A DNA stretch of 56,950 bases from an uncultured Saprospiraceae bacterium. GTDB lineage: Bacteria > Bacteroidota > Bacteroidia > Chitinophagales > Saprospiraceae. Below the pieces are notes generated by a model. That model was not told where the DNA came from, searched no databases, and worked only from the letters and a program-made list of their open reading frames with translations. This document shows positions 36,501 through 45,591 of this stretch, in pieces; position 1 is the stretch's first letter, and each line of letters starts with the position of its first letter. The position numbers and the translations under genes are program-made. The stretch covers positions 1-56,950 of the forward strand of contig CALIHL010000131.1 of NCBI GenBank assembly GCA_938022935.1, read 5' to 3'.

Positions 36501-38357
36501 ATGAAAAATTTATTTGATTTTCGTCACTTCAAAGGCGATCTATTTGGTGGCCTAACTGCTGGTATTGTAGCACTTCCACTAGCTCTGGCTTTTGGTGTGA
36601 GTTCTGGATTGGGCCCAACTGCTGGACTTTATGGAGCTATTTTTATTAGCTTTTTCGCGGCCTTGTTTGGTGGCACGAATACGCAGATATCCGGACCTAC
36701 GGCGCCGATGACAGCTGTAAGTATGGTAATTATCGCCACGTTAGTAGCTGCCAATGAAGGGGATGTAGAGAAAGCATTACCTATCATATTAGCAATATTT
36801 CTACTATCAGGACTGATGCAAATAGTCTTGGGAATTATTGGATTAGGAAAGTATATCAGATATATACCTTATCCAGTAGTATCTGGATTTATGACGGCTA
36901 TCGGGGTGATCATCTTGGTGACTCAGATATTACCTGCTGTTGGTTATTATGTGACGGATGATGCAGAGTACATCAACCAATTCAAGCCAATGGCAGAAGA
37001 ATTGATACTTGAAAACATATTAAAAGAAGAAGCCGGTGAAGGTATTCTTGTACTTGAGGATTTTGAAGAAACTATTGATAGAGCCCAAAATATCACTCCA
37101 GCTCAGATATTGAAAGAGTCTCAGACATTGGCAAGTAAGGAGGCTTCAGGAGTTATAGGAACGTTCAAGGTTTTGACCCGAGCGCTATCTAATATAGTTT
37201 GGTTAGAATTGCTAATAGCGCTGGGGACAATTATTATAATCTTTGGTTTTAAACGGATTACAACAGCTGTCCCAAGTACGCTTGTTGCACTTCTTGTTAT
37301 GTCTGGCATAGCAGTGGGTTTTAACCTAGACTATATAACGATTGCTCGGATACCTGAAGGTATCCCTAAACCCAACATGGGGATCTTCACCGAGTTTAGC
37401 CTTAGCTCCATTACTCCATATATTTTCACAGCATTAACATTGGCTTTTTTAGGTGCTATTGATTCCTTGCTTACATCTGTTGTAGCAGACAACATGACCA
37501 AGACAAAGCATAAGCCTAATCAAGAATTGGTTGGACAAGGTATAGGAAATAGTATTGCTGCTGTATTTGGAGGATTGCCGGGTGCCGGTGCGACAATAAG
37601 AACAGTAGTTAATATCAATGCCGGAGGTAAGACTCGACTGTCTGGTATGATAGCTGGAGTATTACTCCTATTTATATTGTTATCGCTTGGGCCTATAGCA
37701 TCTAAGATTCCGGCGGCGGTTCTTGCAGGCATTTTGATAACAGTAGGTATCAGTGTTATGGACTTCAAAGGTCTCAAGGCCATTCCTAATATGCCGAGAG
37801 CTGAAGTAGCGATCATGCTTATCGTACTAGTCCTTTCTTCAGTGTGGAACCTCGTTTATGCAGTGGGTATAGGATTGGTTATTGCATCATTGATGTTTAT
37901 GAAGAAGATAGGAGACTTGACAGCTGAAAAATCACGAATTACTTCTCTAAATGATGAAGATCAAGAGGCATGGGATGACGAACATAACTTTCCAGTTAAG
38001 TTCAAAGAAGAGGTGTTTATTAAACATGTCAATGGTCCACTTTTCTTTGGTTCTACAACTGAATTTCAAGCTCTGGCCAATCAAATTCCACATACTGCTA
38101 CCCACGTAGTAATGAGATTAGATAGGATGCCATATTTAGATCAAACTGGACTTTATGCCTTTGAAGATATTCTTCATGATTTAGCAAAACAAGACATTCC
38201 CGCTTTAATGGTAGGCCTACAAAGCCAACCGCGATACATGTTAGAGAGGATAGATGTCATACCAGATCTAATGCCTGAAGATTATATTTTTGAAGACTTT
38301 GATAAGTGTATTGATTGGATCAATGACAACGTTGAAGATATAGTCACACTCCCTTAA
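36501..38357 (+). CDS. SulP-family anion transporter (bicarbonate/sulfate type) with STAS domain
   Basis: A 618-residue membrane transporter. The conserved start DLFGGLTAGIVALPLALAFGVSSGLGPTAGLYGA and ISGPTAPMTAV are SulP hallmarks, followed by about 12-14 spans. Between spans near residues 155-235 there is a soluble insertion of about 80 residues typical of Bacteroidota members. TM motifs FLGAIDSLLTSVVADNMT and FGGLPGAGATIRT match the anion-binding region. A STAS domain lies at about 505-605 (VNGPLFFGSTTEF, MPYLDQTGLYAFEDIL). The carbonic anhydrase gene 14 bases downstream makes bicarbonate uptake the most likely role. Confidence 0.92.
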   Translation: MKNLFDFRHFKGDLFGGLTAGIVALPLALAFGVSSGLGPTAGLYGAIFISFFAALFGGTNTQISGPTAPMTAVSMVIIATLVAANEGDVEKALPIILAIFLLSGLMQIVLGIIGLGKYIRYIPYPVVSGFMTAIGVIILVTQILPAVGYYVTDDAEYINQFKPMAEELILENILKEEAGEGILVLEDFEETIDRAQNITPAQILKESQTLASKEASGVIGTFKVLTRALSNIVWLELLIALGTIIIIFGFKRITTAVPSTLVALLVMSGIAVGFNLDYITIARIPEGIPKPNMGIFTEFSLSSITPYIFTALTLAFLGAIDSLLTSVVADNMTKTKHKPNQELVGQGIGNSIAAVFGGLPGAGATIRTVVNINAGGKTRLSGMIAGVLLLFILLSLGPIASKIPAAVLAGILITVGISVMDFKGLKAIPNMPRAEVAIMLIVLVLSSVWNLVYAVGIGLVIASLMFMKKIGDLTAEKSRITSLNDEDQEAWDDEHNFPVKFKEEVFIKHVNGPLFFGSTTEFQALANQIPHTATHVVMRLDRMPYLDQTGLYAFEDILHDLAKQDIPALMVGLQSQPRYMLERIDVIPDLMPEDYIFEDFDKCIDWINDNVEDIVTLP

Positions 38358-38371
38358 AAAAAATTATAATT

Positions 38372-38983
38372 ATGGTTCAGACTAAAAAAACACAAGATAA
38401 GATAACACCTAAAAAAGCGCTCAGCATGCTCATGGATGGTAACATCAGATATGTTGAGAACAGAGGAGTAGTTAGAGATTTACAGGATCAAGTCAAGAAG
38501 ACTAGCAAGGGGCAGTTTCCATTTGCTGTTATATTGAGTTGTATAGATTCGAGAGTACCAGTGGAGTTAGTCTTTGATCAAGGGATTGGGGATGTATTCA
38601 GTACAAGAGTAGCTGGCAATGTTGTCAACGAAGACGTCTTGGGCTCACTAGAATATGCTTGTAAGGTTGCTGGTTCTAAGATTGTTCTTGTGCTCGGCCA
38701 TAGTAGTTGTGGCGCTGTGACTTCGGCTTGCAAAGATGTCAAGTTGGGTAATATAACGCCTTTACTCTCTAAGATAAAACCAGCTGTAAAAAAGGTGATG
38801 AAAAAAGGAGTTGCACTTTCACCAGCAAATATTCAAAAGGTCTCTGATGCTAATGTTTCATTTGGCGTAAGCCGTATCAGAAAAGAAAGTGAGATCCTTG
38901 CTGACATGGAAAAGAAAGGAGAAATCATGATCGTCGGAGCGATGTATGATGTGCAGGACGGATCTGTAACGCTTTCTTCTTAG
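38372..38983 (+). CDS. Beta-class carbonic anhydrase
   Basis: Interconverts CO2 and bicarbonate with Zn2+. The 203-residue protein has the zinc ligands Cys57-x-Asp59-x-Arg61 in ILSCIDSRVPVE and His110-x-x-Cys113 in VLGHSSCGAV, with the bacterial segment FSTRVAGNVVNEDVLGSLEYA between them. There is no signal peptide, so it is cytosolic. It follows the SulP gene by 14 bases, giving a bicarbonate import and hydration pair of the kind described for inorganic-carbon supply in heterotrophs. Confidence 0.94.
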   Translation: MVQTKKTQDKITPKKALSMLMDGNIRYVENRGVVRDLQDQVKKTSKGQFPFAVILSCIDSRVPVELVFDQGIGDVFSTRVAGNVVNEDVLGSLEYACKVAGSKIVLVLGHSSCGAVTSACKDVKLGNITPLLSKIKPAVKKVMKKGVALSPANIQKVSDANVSFGVSRIRKESEILADMEKKGEIMIVGAMYDVQDGSVTLSS

Positions 38984-39060
38984 CACTCACATCTTACTTT
39001 TAATAGAGGATCACTTTTCTAATTAGAATCCAATACGCATATTGAGGTAAATTAGAAATT

Positions 39061-39852
39061 ATGGATCTTAGTCTATTAGGAAAGAATGCGCTGGTTTGTG
39101 GTGCCTCAAGGGGTATCGGTAAAGGTGCGGCTATAGAGTTGGCTTCTTTAGGTGCTAACATCACCTTAGTGTCAAGAAGTGCCGATAAGATGTCTGACGT
39201 CATCAAAGAGATGGACATGGATATCGATAAAGGCCAAGATCATGACTTTCTGGTTGCAGACTTTAGCGATCCTAAGGATCTGAGAAAAAAAGTAAAGGGA
39301 CTAATCCTTAGAAGACCTTATCACATCCTGATCAACAATACTGGTGGTCCTGCAGCTGGTCCTATATTGGATGCTCATACAGAATCATTTGAAGCGGCAT
39401 TTCAACAGCATCTTATTTGTAATCATACATTGGTTCAACTGCTTAAGAAGGGTATGATCGATGCTGGTTATGGGCGTATCGTCAATGTCATCTCTACTTC
39501 AGTAAAGGCACCATTGGACAACTTGGGGGTATCCAATACTATTAGAGGAGCTGTAGCCAGTTGGTCCAAAACGATGGCTAATGAGCTGGGACAATTTGGT
39601 ATAACGGTGAATAATGTCTTACCAGGATTTACAGATACCGAGCGACTTCGAGAGCTGTTTGGTAATCAGGCGCAAAAAGAAGGGATCACTTATGAAGAAA
39701 TGGCAGAAAGGTTAAGTGCTTCTATACCGGTTAAGCGACTTGCTCATGCAAAAGAGATAGGATCTGCCATCGCTTTTTTAGCGAGCCCTGCAGCGTCTTA
39801 TATTAATGGCATTAACATGCCTGTTGACGGAGGAAGAACCAGAAGTTTATAA
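39061..39852 (+). CDS. SDR-family oxidoreductase with an altered active site
   Basis: A 263-residue short-chain dehydrogenase fold. The cofactor motif is CGASRGIGKGAAIELASLGA (residues 14-33) and NNTGGP replaces the usual NNAG. The classical YxxxK is absent: at the aligned position the sequence is SNTIR in NLGVSNTIRGAVASWSKTMANEL, that is Tyr to Ser and Lys to Arg, while the catalytic Ser region VNVISTSV remains. This is a known SDR subgroup from memory, whose activity is uncertain. The end VDGGRTRSL is typical. It converges with prs, five bases away. Confidence 0.88.
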   Translation: MDLSLLGKNALVCGASRGIGKGAAIELASLGANITLVSRSADKMSDVIKEMDMDIDKGQDHDFLVADFSDPKDLRKKVKGLILRRPYHILINNTGGPAAGPILDAHTESFEAAFQQHLICNHTLVQLLKKGMIDAGYGRIVNVISTSVKAPLDNLGVSNTIRGAVASWSKTMANELGQFGITVNNVLPGFTDTERLRELFGNQAQKEGITYEEMAERLSASIPVKRLAHAKEIGSAIAFLASPAASYINGINMPVDGGRTRSL

Positions 39853-39857
39853 GAATA

Positions 39858-40787
39858 TTACTCTACAAAGAGAGCTGCTATCGATCTGTATTCATGAGTA
39901 TTTCGAATCGCTCTTGCAAATAGCTTACCACAAGATAGTACCTTGATCTTGTCAGACTTCTCTTTGAGAGGGATGGTATCAGTCACCAAAAGTTCAGTCA
40001 AGACTGAGTTATTGATACGCTCATAAGCAGGCCCTGATAGTACAGGATGCGCACATAAAGCCCTTACACTTTTAGCGCCTCCATCCATCAATGCTTGTGC
40101 TGCTTTGCAAAGTGTGCCGGCCGTATCAATAAGATCATCAACCAGTATGACGTCTTTACCTTCAACATCTCCGATGACGCTGATGGCTTTTACTTCATTA
40201 GCTACTTCGCGCTCTTTGTCACAGATGACAAGGTTCTTATTGAAGTGCTTCGCAAAGCTTCTTGCTCTCTTTACACCACCTACATCCGGAGATGCAAATA
40301 TGGTATTGCTAAGATCTTGTTTGCTTAGATAAGGGATGAATATCGCATTGCTCTTAAGGTGATCTACAGGAATATCGAAAAACCCTTGGATCTGCTCCGC
40401 ATGGAAGTCCATTGTCACGACTCTATCTGCACCAGCTGCTTCGATCATCTTTGCGATTAGCTTAGCGGATATAGGTACTCTTGGTTTGTCCTTTCTGTCT
40501 TGTCTTGCATATCCGAAGTAGGGGATCACAGCTGTTATGTAGCCGGCAGATGCTCTCCTGGCACTATCGATAAGGAGTAACAACTCCAAGATGTTATCAG
40601 CAGGAGAGAATGTGCTCTGGATAAAGAACACATAGGCACCACGAACAGAGTCCATGATAACAGGTTGCATCTCACCATCACTAAACTTGTTGATCTTAAC
40701 TGGAGAAAGCTCGTATCCGTAGTATTCGGCTATTTGCTCTGCGAGGTAGTTAGATTCTGTACCGGATATCAGTTTTACTTCTGCCAT
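39858..40787 (-). CDS. prs: Ribose-phosphate pyrophosphokinase
   Basis: Makes PRPP from ribose 5-phosphate and ATP for nucleotide, His and Trp synthesis. The 309-residue protein has the flag and ATP site FSDGEMQPVI, DNILELLLLIDSARRASAGYITAVIPYFGYARQD-type core (see DSARRASA, PYFGYARQDRK), AADRVVTMDFHAEQIQGFF, and the PRPP loop VILVDDLIDTAGTL. Length is normal for class I. Transcribed alone from a 184-base divergent region shared with the dipeptidase gene. Confidence 0.95.
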   Translation of the reverse strand: MAEVKLISGTESNYLAEQIAEYYGYELSPVKINKFSDGEMQPVIMDSVRGAYVFFIQSTFSPADNILELLLLIDSARRASAGYITAVIPYFGYARQDRKDKPRVPISAKLIAKMIEAAGADRVVTMDFHAEQIQGFFDIPVDHLKSNAIFIPYLSKQDLSNTIFASPDVGGVKRARSFAKHFNKNLVICDKEREVANEVKAISVIGDVEGKDVILVDDLIDTAGTLCKAAQALMDGGAKSVRALCAHPVLSGPAYERINNSVLTELLVTDTIPLKEKSDKIKVLSCGKLFARAIRNTHEYRSIAALFVE

Positions 40788-40971
40788 CTTATAACAACTG
40801 GAATTATTAACAGTGCGTCAAAAATAGAAAATCAATTGGCCTAAGCACTGTCATCTTAACATTAAGTTGTTGGGAAGACTGAGATTCAACTCCTATCGAT
40901 AAAAAAGCCTACTACTTCATCTATATGTAGCCGAAATGACTCATCTTCACGATAATAAGACTTAAATCGCT

Positions 40972-42225
40972 ATGCTTAAATATCTAACCCTTCTTGTCGT
41001 ACTAACTACATATGCATGTAGTACTACTCAACAATCTGTCGCACCTGCCATGAAGAAAGTGGCCGATATGACTAATGAGGAAAAAGCTGACCACTTTGCT
41101 CATAAATATCTTATCACAGATGGACATGTGGATCTGCCATATCGGTTGAAGATCCAAAACTTTAGAATGGAGAAAGAATACTTAGGTATTCCGCTTGAGA
41201 CTGACGATGGTGACTTTGATTATAAAAGAGCAAAAGAAGGTGGTCTTGATGCACCATTTATGTCGATCTACCTTCCTGCGGGTCTTCAAGCAGAAAAGGG
41301 AGCATCTAAGCTGCTTGCAGATAGTCTTATCACTATGATTGAAGGGATCGCCGATGTGCACCCTGACAAGTTTGAGATGGCATATAACGCTGCAGATTGT
41401 GAGCGACTTTTTAAAGAAGGAAAGATCGCATTGCCGATGGGCATGGAGAATGGATCTGGTTTAGAAGATGATCTTTCTAATATCCAGTACTTCAATGACC
41501 GCGGCATATCTTATATAACATTGACTCACTCTAAGGATAACTTGATCTGCGATTCTTCATACGATACCACCCGGACTTGGAAAGGCTTGAGTCCTTTTGG
41601 TGTTGAAGTTGTAAAGGAGATGAATCGAGTGGGCATTATGGTTGATATATCACACGTGTCAGATCAGACCTTTTATAATGTGATGGATATTACACCTGTG
41701 CCTGTTATTGCTTCGCATTCCTCTTGTAGAAAGTATACACCAGGGTTTGAGCGTAACATGAATGATGAGATGATCAAGAGGTTGGGTGAGAATGGTGGTG
41801 TGATTCAGATCAACTTTGGCTCTAGCTTCTTAGATAAAGAAGTCGCAGATAGGATCAATGCTTCAAGAGGAGAGATCGCAAAGATGATGAAGGAAAAGGG
41901 CTTAAAGTGGGGAGAAGAAGGAGCAGACGAATTCATAGAACAATACCAAAAAGATCATCCGGTCTTGATGTCAGATGTGAAGATGGTGGCGAACCATATC
42001 GACAATGTTGTTGCTATTGCAGGCATAGATCACGTTGGGCTGGGTTCTGATTATGATGGAGTAGGGGACACACTTCCAGTCGGCCTTAAGGATGTGTCAC
42101 AATATCCTAATCTTATAAAAGAGTTACTTGATAGAGGATATAATGAAGAAGATATCGCAAAGATTTGTTATAAAAATGTATTCCGAGTATGGAAAGCTGT
42201 GGACGCTTATGCAGCTGCTAATTAA
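40972..42225 (+). CDS. Membrane dipeptidase (M19 family) lipoprotein
   Basis: A 417-residue zinc dipeptidase. The N-terminal signal ends in the lipobox YACS (Cys near residue 16). M19 landmarks: DGHVDLPYRL near residue 47 (His and Asp metal ligands), MGMENGSGLEDDL with the bridging Glu, VDISHVSDQTFYNVM and VIASHSSCRKYTPGFERNM with the two His ligands, and GIDHVGLGSDYDGVG with the C-terminal Asp. It should cleave dipeptides in the periplasm or at the outer membrane. Next gene after 23 bases is a transporter, so the two may be co-transcribed. Confidence 0.92.
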   Translation: MLKYLTLLVVLTTYACSTTQQSVAPAMKKVADMTNEEKADHFAHKYLITDGHVDLPYRLKIQNFRMEKEYLGIPLETDDGDFDYKRAKEGGLDAPFMSIYLPAGLQAEKGASKLLADSLITMIEGIADVHPDKFEMAYNAADCERLFKEGKIALPMGMENGSGLEDDLSNIQYFNDRGISYITLTHSKDNLICDSSYDTTRTWKGLSPFGVEVVKEMNRVGIMVDISHVSDQTFYNVMDITPVPVIASHSSCRKYTPGFERNMNDEMIKRLGENGGVIQINFGSSFLDKEVADRINASRGEIAKMMKEKGLKWGEEGADEFIEQYQKDHPVLMSDVKMVANHIDNVVAIAGIDHVGLGSDYDGVGDTLPVGLKDVSQYPNLIKELLDRGYNEEDIAKICYKNVFRVWKAVDAYAAAN

Positions 42226-42248
42226 AATTAGAAAAGAGCATAGCATGT

Positions 42249-43160
42249 ATGTCATCGTCATCTGAGTTAAGGCATTGGGCCATTCTTGTATTTCTTTCTA
42301 TCATCTGGGGGACCTCTTTTATTCTAATTAAAAAGTCACTTGTAGCTTTCAGTCCAGAAGAGGTTGCTATACTGAGAGTAGGGCTTTCTGGCATCGCTTT
42401 CATTCCATTTTTTCTCTATAAGTTTAGAAAGTTAGAATGGCATCGTTGGTGGTTTTATCTAATCATAGCCCTTACGGGAAGTGGGATCCCTGCCTTACTC
42501 TATGCAACCGCACAAACCAACTTAAGTAGTGCCACCAGTGGTATACTCAATAGTATCACTCCAATATTTACATTAATCATAGGAGTTGTAGTATTTAAAA
42601 ACTTGACTTCGACTAAGCAGGTCGTTGGGTCTATTATTGGATTTGTTGGCGTGACTACATTGATTATCTTGGATCGGCCATTAGATAGTGCAGAAGCTGT
42701 ACCTGTTTTCTATGCGATGCTGATCATCATAGGAACAGTTTTGTATGGTGCTAATGTCAATTTTATAAAAGAGTATTTTCAAGATGTCGAACCCATTCAG
42801 TTGAGTTCTTTTGCATTTGTTTTGTTAGGTGTTCCAGTATCACTCATGATTCCATTTACAGATATACCGGATAAAGTGATCAATCATCCAGAGGGTTTTA
42901 CGTCATTAATGGCACTGGTGCTTTTGGCTTTGATGAGTACAGTTTTGGCTCTTATCATATTTTATAAATTGGTCCAAGATACAAGTGCGGTATTTGGTTC
43001 AACCGTTGCCTATATTATACCGATAGTAGCGTTGATATGGGGGGTGTTAGATGGCGAGTACATAGGATGGATGCATATGCTAAGTATGGGGATCATACTC
43101 CTCGGTGTATACCTAATCAGGATAGGTCAGACGCCAACGTTAAAGAAAGAAGAATTATAA
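42249..43160 (+). CDS. EamA-family (DMT superfamily) transporter
   Basis: A 303-residue integral membrane protein with about ten hydrophobic spans arranged as two EamA repeats. The first starts at WAILVFLSIIWGTSFILIKK and the second near VPVFYAMLIIIGTVLYGANVNFIKE. SSATSGILNSITPIFTLIIGVVVF-type sequence (ILNSITPIFTLIIG) is typical of the family. Substrate unknown; such carriers export amino acids or metabolites. Convergent with the PASTA gene, with one base between the stop codons. Confidence 0.9.
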   Translation: MSSSSELRHWAILVFLSIIWGTSFILIKKSLVAFSPEEVAILRVGLSGIAFIPFFLYKFRKLEWHRWWFYLIIALTGSGIPALLYATAQTNLSSATSGILNSITPIFTLIIGVVVFKNLTSTKQVVGSIIGFVGVTTLIILDRPLDSAEAVPVFYAMLIIIGTVLYGANVNFIKEYFQDVEPIQLSSFAFVLLGVPVSLMIPFTDIPDKVINHPEGFTSLMALVLLALMSTVLALIIFYKLVQDTSAVFGSTVAYIIPIVALIWGVLDGEYIGWMHMLSMGIILLGVYLIRIGQTPTLKKEEL

Positions 43161-43161
43161 T

Positions 43162-43989
43162 TTACTTGCCTTTTACTTTTACCGTGATTGTGCTTCCACG
43201 CGGGAGGTCTGTTCCATCAGGTGGGTACTGCATTATGATCTCGGCATCACCTTCACTTTGTTGATCAAGCACATTATCATTACCATATTCTATAGCAATT
43301 TTTAGGCCTATGCTTTTGAGGATGAGGTCTGCTGCACTAACTGACTTACCGATTAGATCAGGCACCTCTGAAGTGCCTCCTTGTGAACTGCTGATGACAA
43401 AATCCAATGTGTCTCCCTTGTCTATGACAAGCCCTTCAGCACTCTTTCTCCTGTCTACTACCAACTTCCCATTGTGCCAAACTTCCAAGACTGAGTTTTG
43501 ATTAATAGCATCAAACTCTTTGGCTTTTATATTGGTATAAATGTTACGAGTTTTGAGCTGTGCAGTTACCTGATTGAAGTCTTCACCGTAGAACCTCAGG
43601 TCACCCAATGTAACCTTGTCTGCTTTGTATTTTGTAATAGTAACGTAGATCTTTCTATTCTCCTTCACTAGTGACCCTCCAGGCGGATTTTGTATCTGGA
43701 TCAATCCACCGTTTTTACCAACGATATGTACAGAGTCATTAACGATAATCTCAAATGATCTTGATGTGGCATCTTCTGTAGAGCTCTCGATATGATCACC
43801 TACATAATTAGGCAGTTCAAGTTTTTGTCCATGGTTGGTATACATGCGCAACCATGTGAAAACACCAAAGAGCACAATTGACAAAAAGAGGATGATGCCA
43901 AGTATATTGAGAAGGAATCTTTTGTTCGTCAAGAATGAAAATATTTCTTTAGCTATGTACAGGAGCTTTTCTCTGCTTATCAATCGCAA
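43162..43989 (-). CDS. PASTA-domain protein with one membrane anchor
   Basis: A 275-residue protein with a cytosolic N-terminal 25 residues, one transmembrane helix (about 28-48, LLNILGIILFLSIVLFGVF), and an extracytoplasmic part of three PASTA-type repeats. These are LPNYVGDHIESSTEDATSR..., LGDLRFYGEDFNQVTAQLKTR... and VPDLIGKSVSAADLILKSIGL..., each closed by a short beta strand such as IYVTITKY or ITVKVKGK. PASTA domains bind peptidoglycan fragments or cell-wall partners. Unlike Ser/Thr kinases or PBPs, no catalytic domain is attached. Similar stand-alone proteins exist in Bacteroidota; a cell-wall sensing or scaffolding role is inferred. Confidence 0.85.
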   Translation of the reverse strand: MRLISREKLLYIAKEIFSFLTNKRFLLNILGIILFLSIVLFGVFTWLRMYTNHGQKLELPNYVGDHIESSTEDATSRSFEIIVNDSVHIVGKNGGLIQIQNPPGGSLVKENRKIYVTITKYKADKVTLGDLRFYGEDFNQVTAQLKTRNIYTNIKAKEFDAINQNSVLEVWHNGKLVVDRRKSAEGLVIDKGDTLDFVISSSQGGTSEVPDLIGKSVSAADLILKSIGLKIAIEYGNDNVLDQQSEGDAEIIMQYPPDGTDLPRGSTITVKVKGK

Positions 43990-44096
43990 AATCTAGATTT
44001 TTCTTTATAATAAGCTCTATTATGTCTTATTAATCAAGTTATGGGTCTATAACGGAGCATAGCTTGATTTCTTGTCATGCATAGTAAGATAGGTAT

Positions 44097-45374
44097 TTGA
44101 ATAAAGAAATCTTCAAGTTAGCTGGACCGAACATCATCAGTAATATTTCGGTGCCATTGTTGTCCACAGTGGATGTTGCTTTGATGGGCCATCTATCAGT
44201 GGTACATCTCGGTGCTATTGGTTTAGTGACCATGATCTTCAACTTTTTTTATTGGAACTTTGGCTTCCTGCGTATGGGTACCACAGGGTTGGTTGCTCAA
44301 GCATACGGAGCTGATGATGAGACGGCTATAAGAGAGTATCTCTTCAAAGGTGTATTTCTAGCATTGGGGCTTGCCGCTCTGATTATCACATGCCAGGCGC
44401 CTATTGGGCACTTTTCTTCTTGGGTTTTGGGTGTAGGGTCAGAGCATGAGCCTTTGGTATGGAACTACTTTAAGATCAGGATCTGGTCAGCGCCGGCTAC
44501 GCTTTTGACCTATTGCATCTTTGGTTGGTTGTTTGGTATGCAAAACACCATCGCACCTATGATGGTCACGATTCTGATCAATATGCTCAACATAGCCTTG
44601 AGTTATTATCTCGTCGTTATCCAAGGGTTGGATATAGAAGGAGTTGCACTTGGGACGGTTGTATCAGAATATGTAGGCTTGCTACTGCTTGTCGCCATAT
44701 TGATATTTAAGTATGATATAAAGAGTTTTAGCCTTCCTTCGACAGAAGGTTTAAAGAGATTCTTTGTTGTGAACCGAGACTTATTCATAAGAACCATAGC
44801 GCTTACATCGGCATTTGCTTTCTTTTACCGTCAGAGTGCCTTGTCAAGTCAGCTTTTATTGGCTGTTAATGTTGTCTTACTCCAGTTTTTAGCTTGGATG
44901 TCCTATGGTATAGATGGATTAGCCTATGCTTCTGAGAGCCTTATCGGCAAATATCAAGGACGTAACGATCGTAAATCTTTGATCTCTGTTGTTAAGTCAT
45001 CATTCTTTTGGGGTTTTATAATGGCTATTTGCTTCAGCTTTCTATTTGGTTGCTTTTCAGGTTGGATAGGATCTGTATTTACGAGTGATATGAAGGTGCT
45101 TAGTAGTCTGTATGATTATAGGCTTTGGTTGATCGCTACACCACTTTTGGCTTTTACATGTTATATATGGGACGGTATATATATAGGCCTCACGCAAACG
45201 TCCAAGATGCGAGATACCATGATCATAAGCTTAGTCCTCTATGTCCTATGTTTTTTCTTATTAAGACATTCATATCCCAATGCCATATGGATATCATTTG
45301 CTGTTTTCCTCGCTGTACGGGGTATTCTATTAACCATCTACTGGTTCGTTAACAGTAGTTTAACCTTAAAGTGA
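44097..45374 (+). CDS. MATE-family efflux transporter (DinF-like)
   Basis: A 425-residue multidrug/toxic-compound extrusion protein with about 12 spans. Family blocks are LAGPNIISNISVPLLSTVDVALMGHL at the N-terminus (shown in parts: GPNIISNISVPL, VDVALMGHL), WNFGFLRMGTTGLVAQAYGA, and DGLAYASESLIGKYQGRND. The start is a TTG at 44097: an in-frame TAA lies five codons upstream and the next ATG would remove the first conserved helix, so TTG is the best start. It probably uses a Na+ or H+ gradient; substrate unknown. Followed by a 217-base region with a large inverted repeat. Confidence 0.9.
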   Translation: MNKEIFKLAGPNIISNISVPLLSTVDVALMGHLSVVHLGAIGLVTMIFNFFYWNFGFLRMGTTGLVAQAYGADDETAIREYLFKGVFLALGLAALIITCQAPIGHFSSWVLGVGSEHEPLVWNYFKIRIWSAPATLLTYCIFGWLFGMQNTIAPMMVTILINMLNIALSYYLVVIQGLDIEGVALGTVVSEYVGLLLLVAILIFKYDIKSFSLPSTEGLKRFFVVNRDLFIRTIALTSAFAFFYRQSALSSQLLLAVNVVLLQFLAWMSYGIDGLAYASESLIGKYQGRNDRKSLISVVKSSFFWGFIMAICFSFLFGCFSGWIGSVFTSDMKVLSSLYDYRLWLIATPLLAFTCYIWDGIYIGLTQTSKMRDTMIISLVLYVLCFFLLRHSYPNAIWISFAVFLAVRGILLTIYWFVNSSLTLK

Positions 45375-45465
45375 GTAAGGTTGAGATCACATCACAAGAT
45401 CATATACACATTATATTAATATTATATATGTATATATATGATAGTGATATAGTTATGAGTTTTAG

Positions 45466-45486
45466 AAAGTTTTGAGTCAAAACTTT
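45466..45486. promoter_or_regulatory. 21-bp inverted repeat upstream of the peroxidase gene, candidate operator
   Basis: Ten-base arms AAAGTTTTGA and TCAAAACTTT around a single G, 105 bases before the peroxidase start codon and 63 bases before its likely -7 element. No T run follows it, so terminator function is unlikely. Confidence 0.5.
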
Positions 45487-45520
45487 TGGACCGATTGTTG
45501 TGTCTGTTATTTTGCAAATA

Positions 45521-45556
45521 TTGGATGAGAGAATATTCTAATATTATCTATATTTG
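45521..45556 (+). promoter_or_regulatory. Bacteroidota-type promoter of the peroxidase gene
   Basis: TATATTTG at 45549-45556 is an exact TAnnTTTG -7 element. A TTG at 45521-45523 could be the -33 element, although the 25-base spacing is slightly long. The transcript would have a leader of about 30 bases with a short hairpin (CCTCT/AGAGG) before the ATG. Confidence 0.45.
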
Positions 45557-45591
45557 CCATCCTCTTATAGAGGAGCCTAAGCCCACGATAA

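Noticed and set aside
45395-45460. AT-rich alternating stretch as a repeat element or origin
   Set aside because: It is short, has no repeated unit of defined length and fits ordinary AT-rich promoter DNA.
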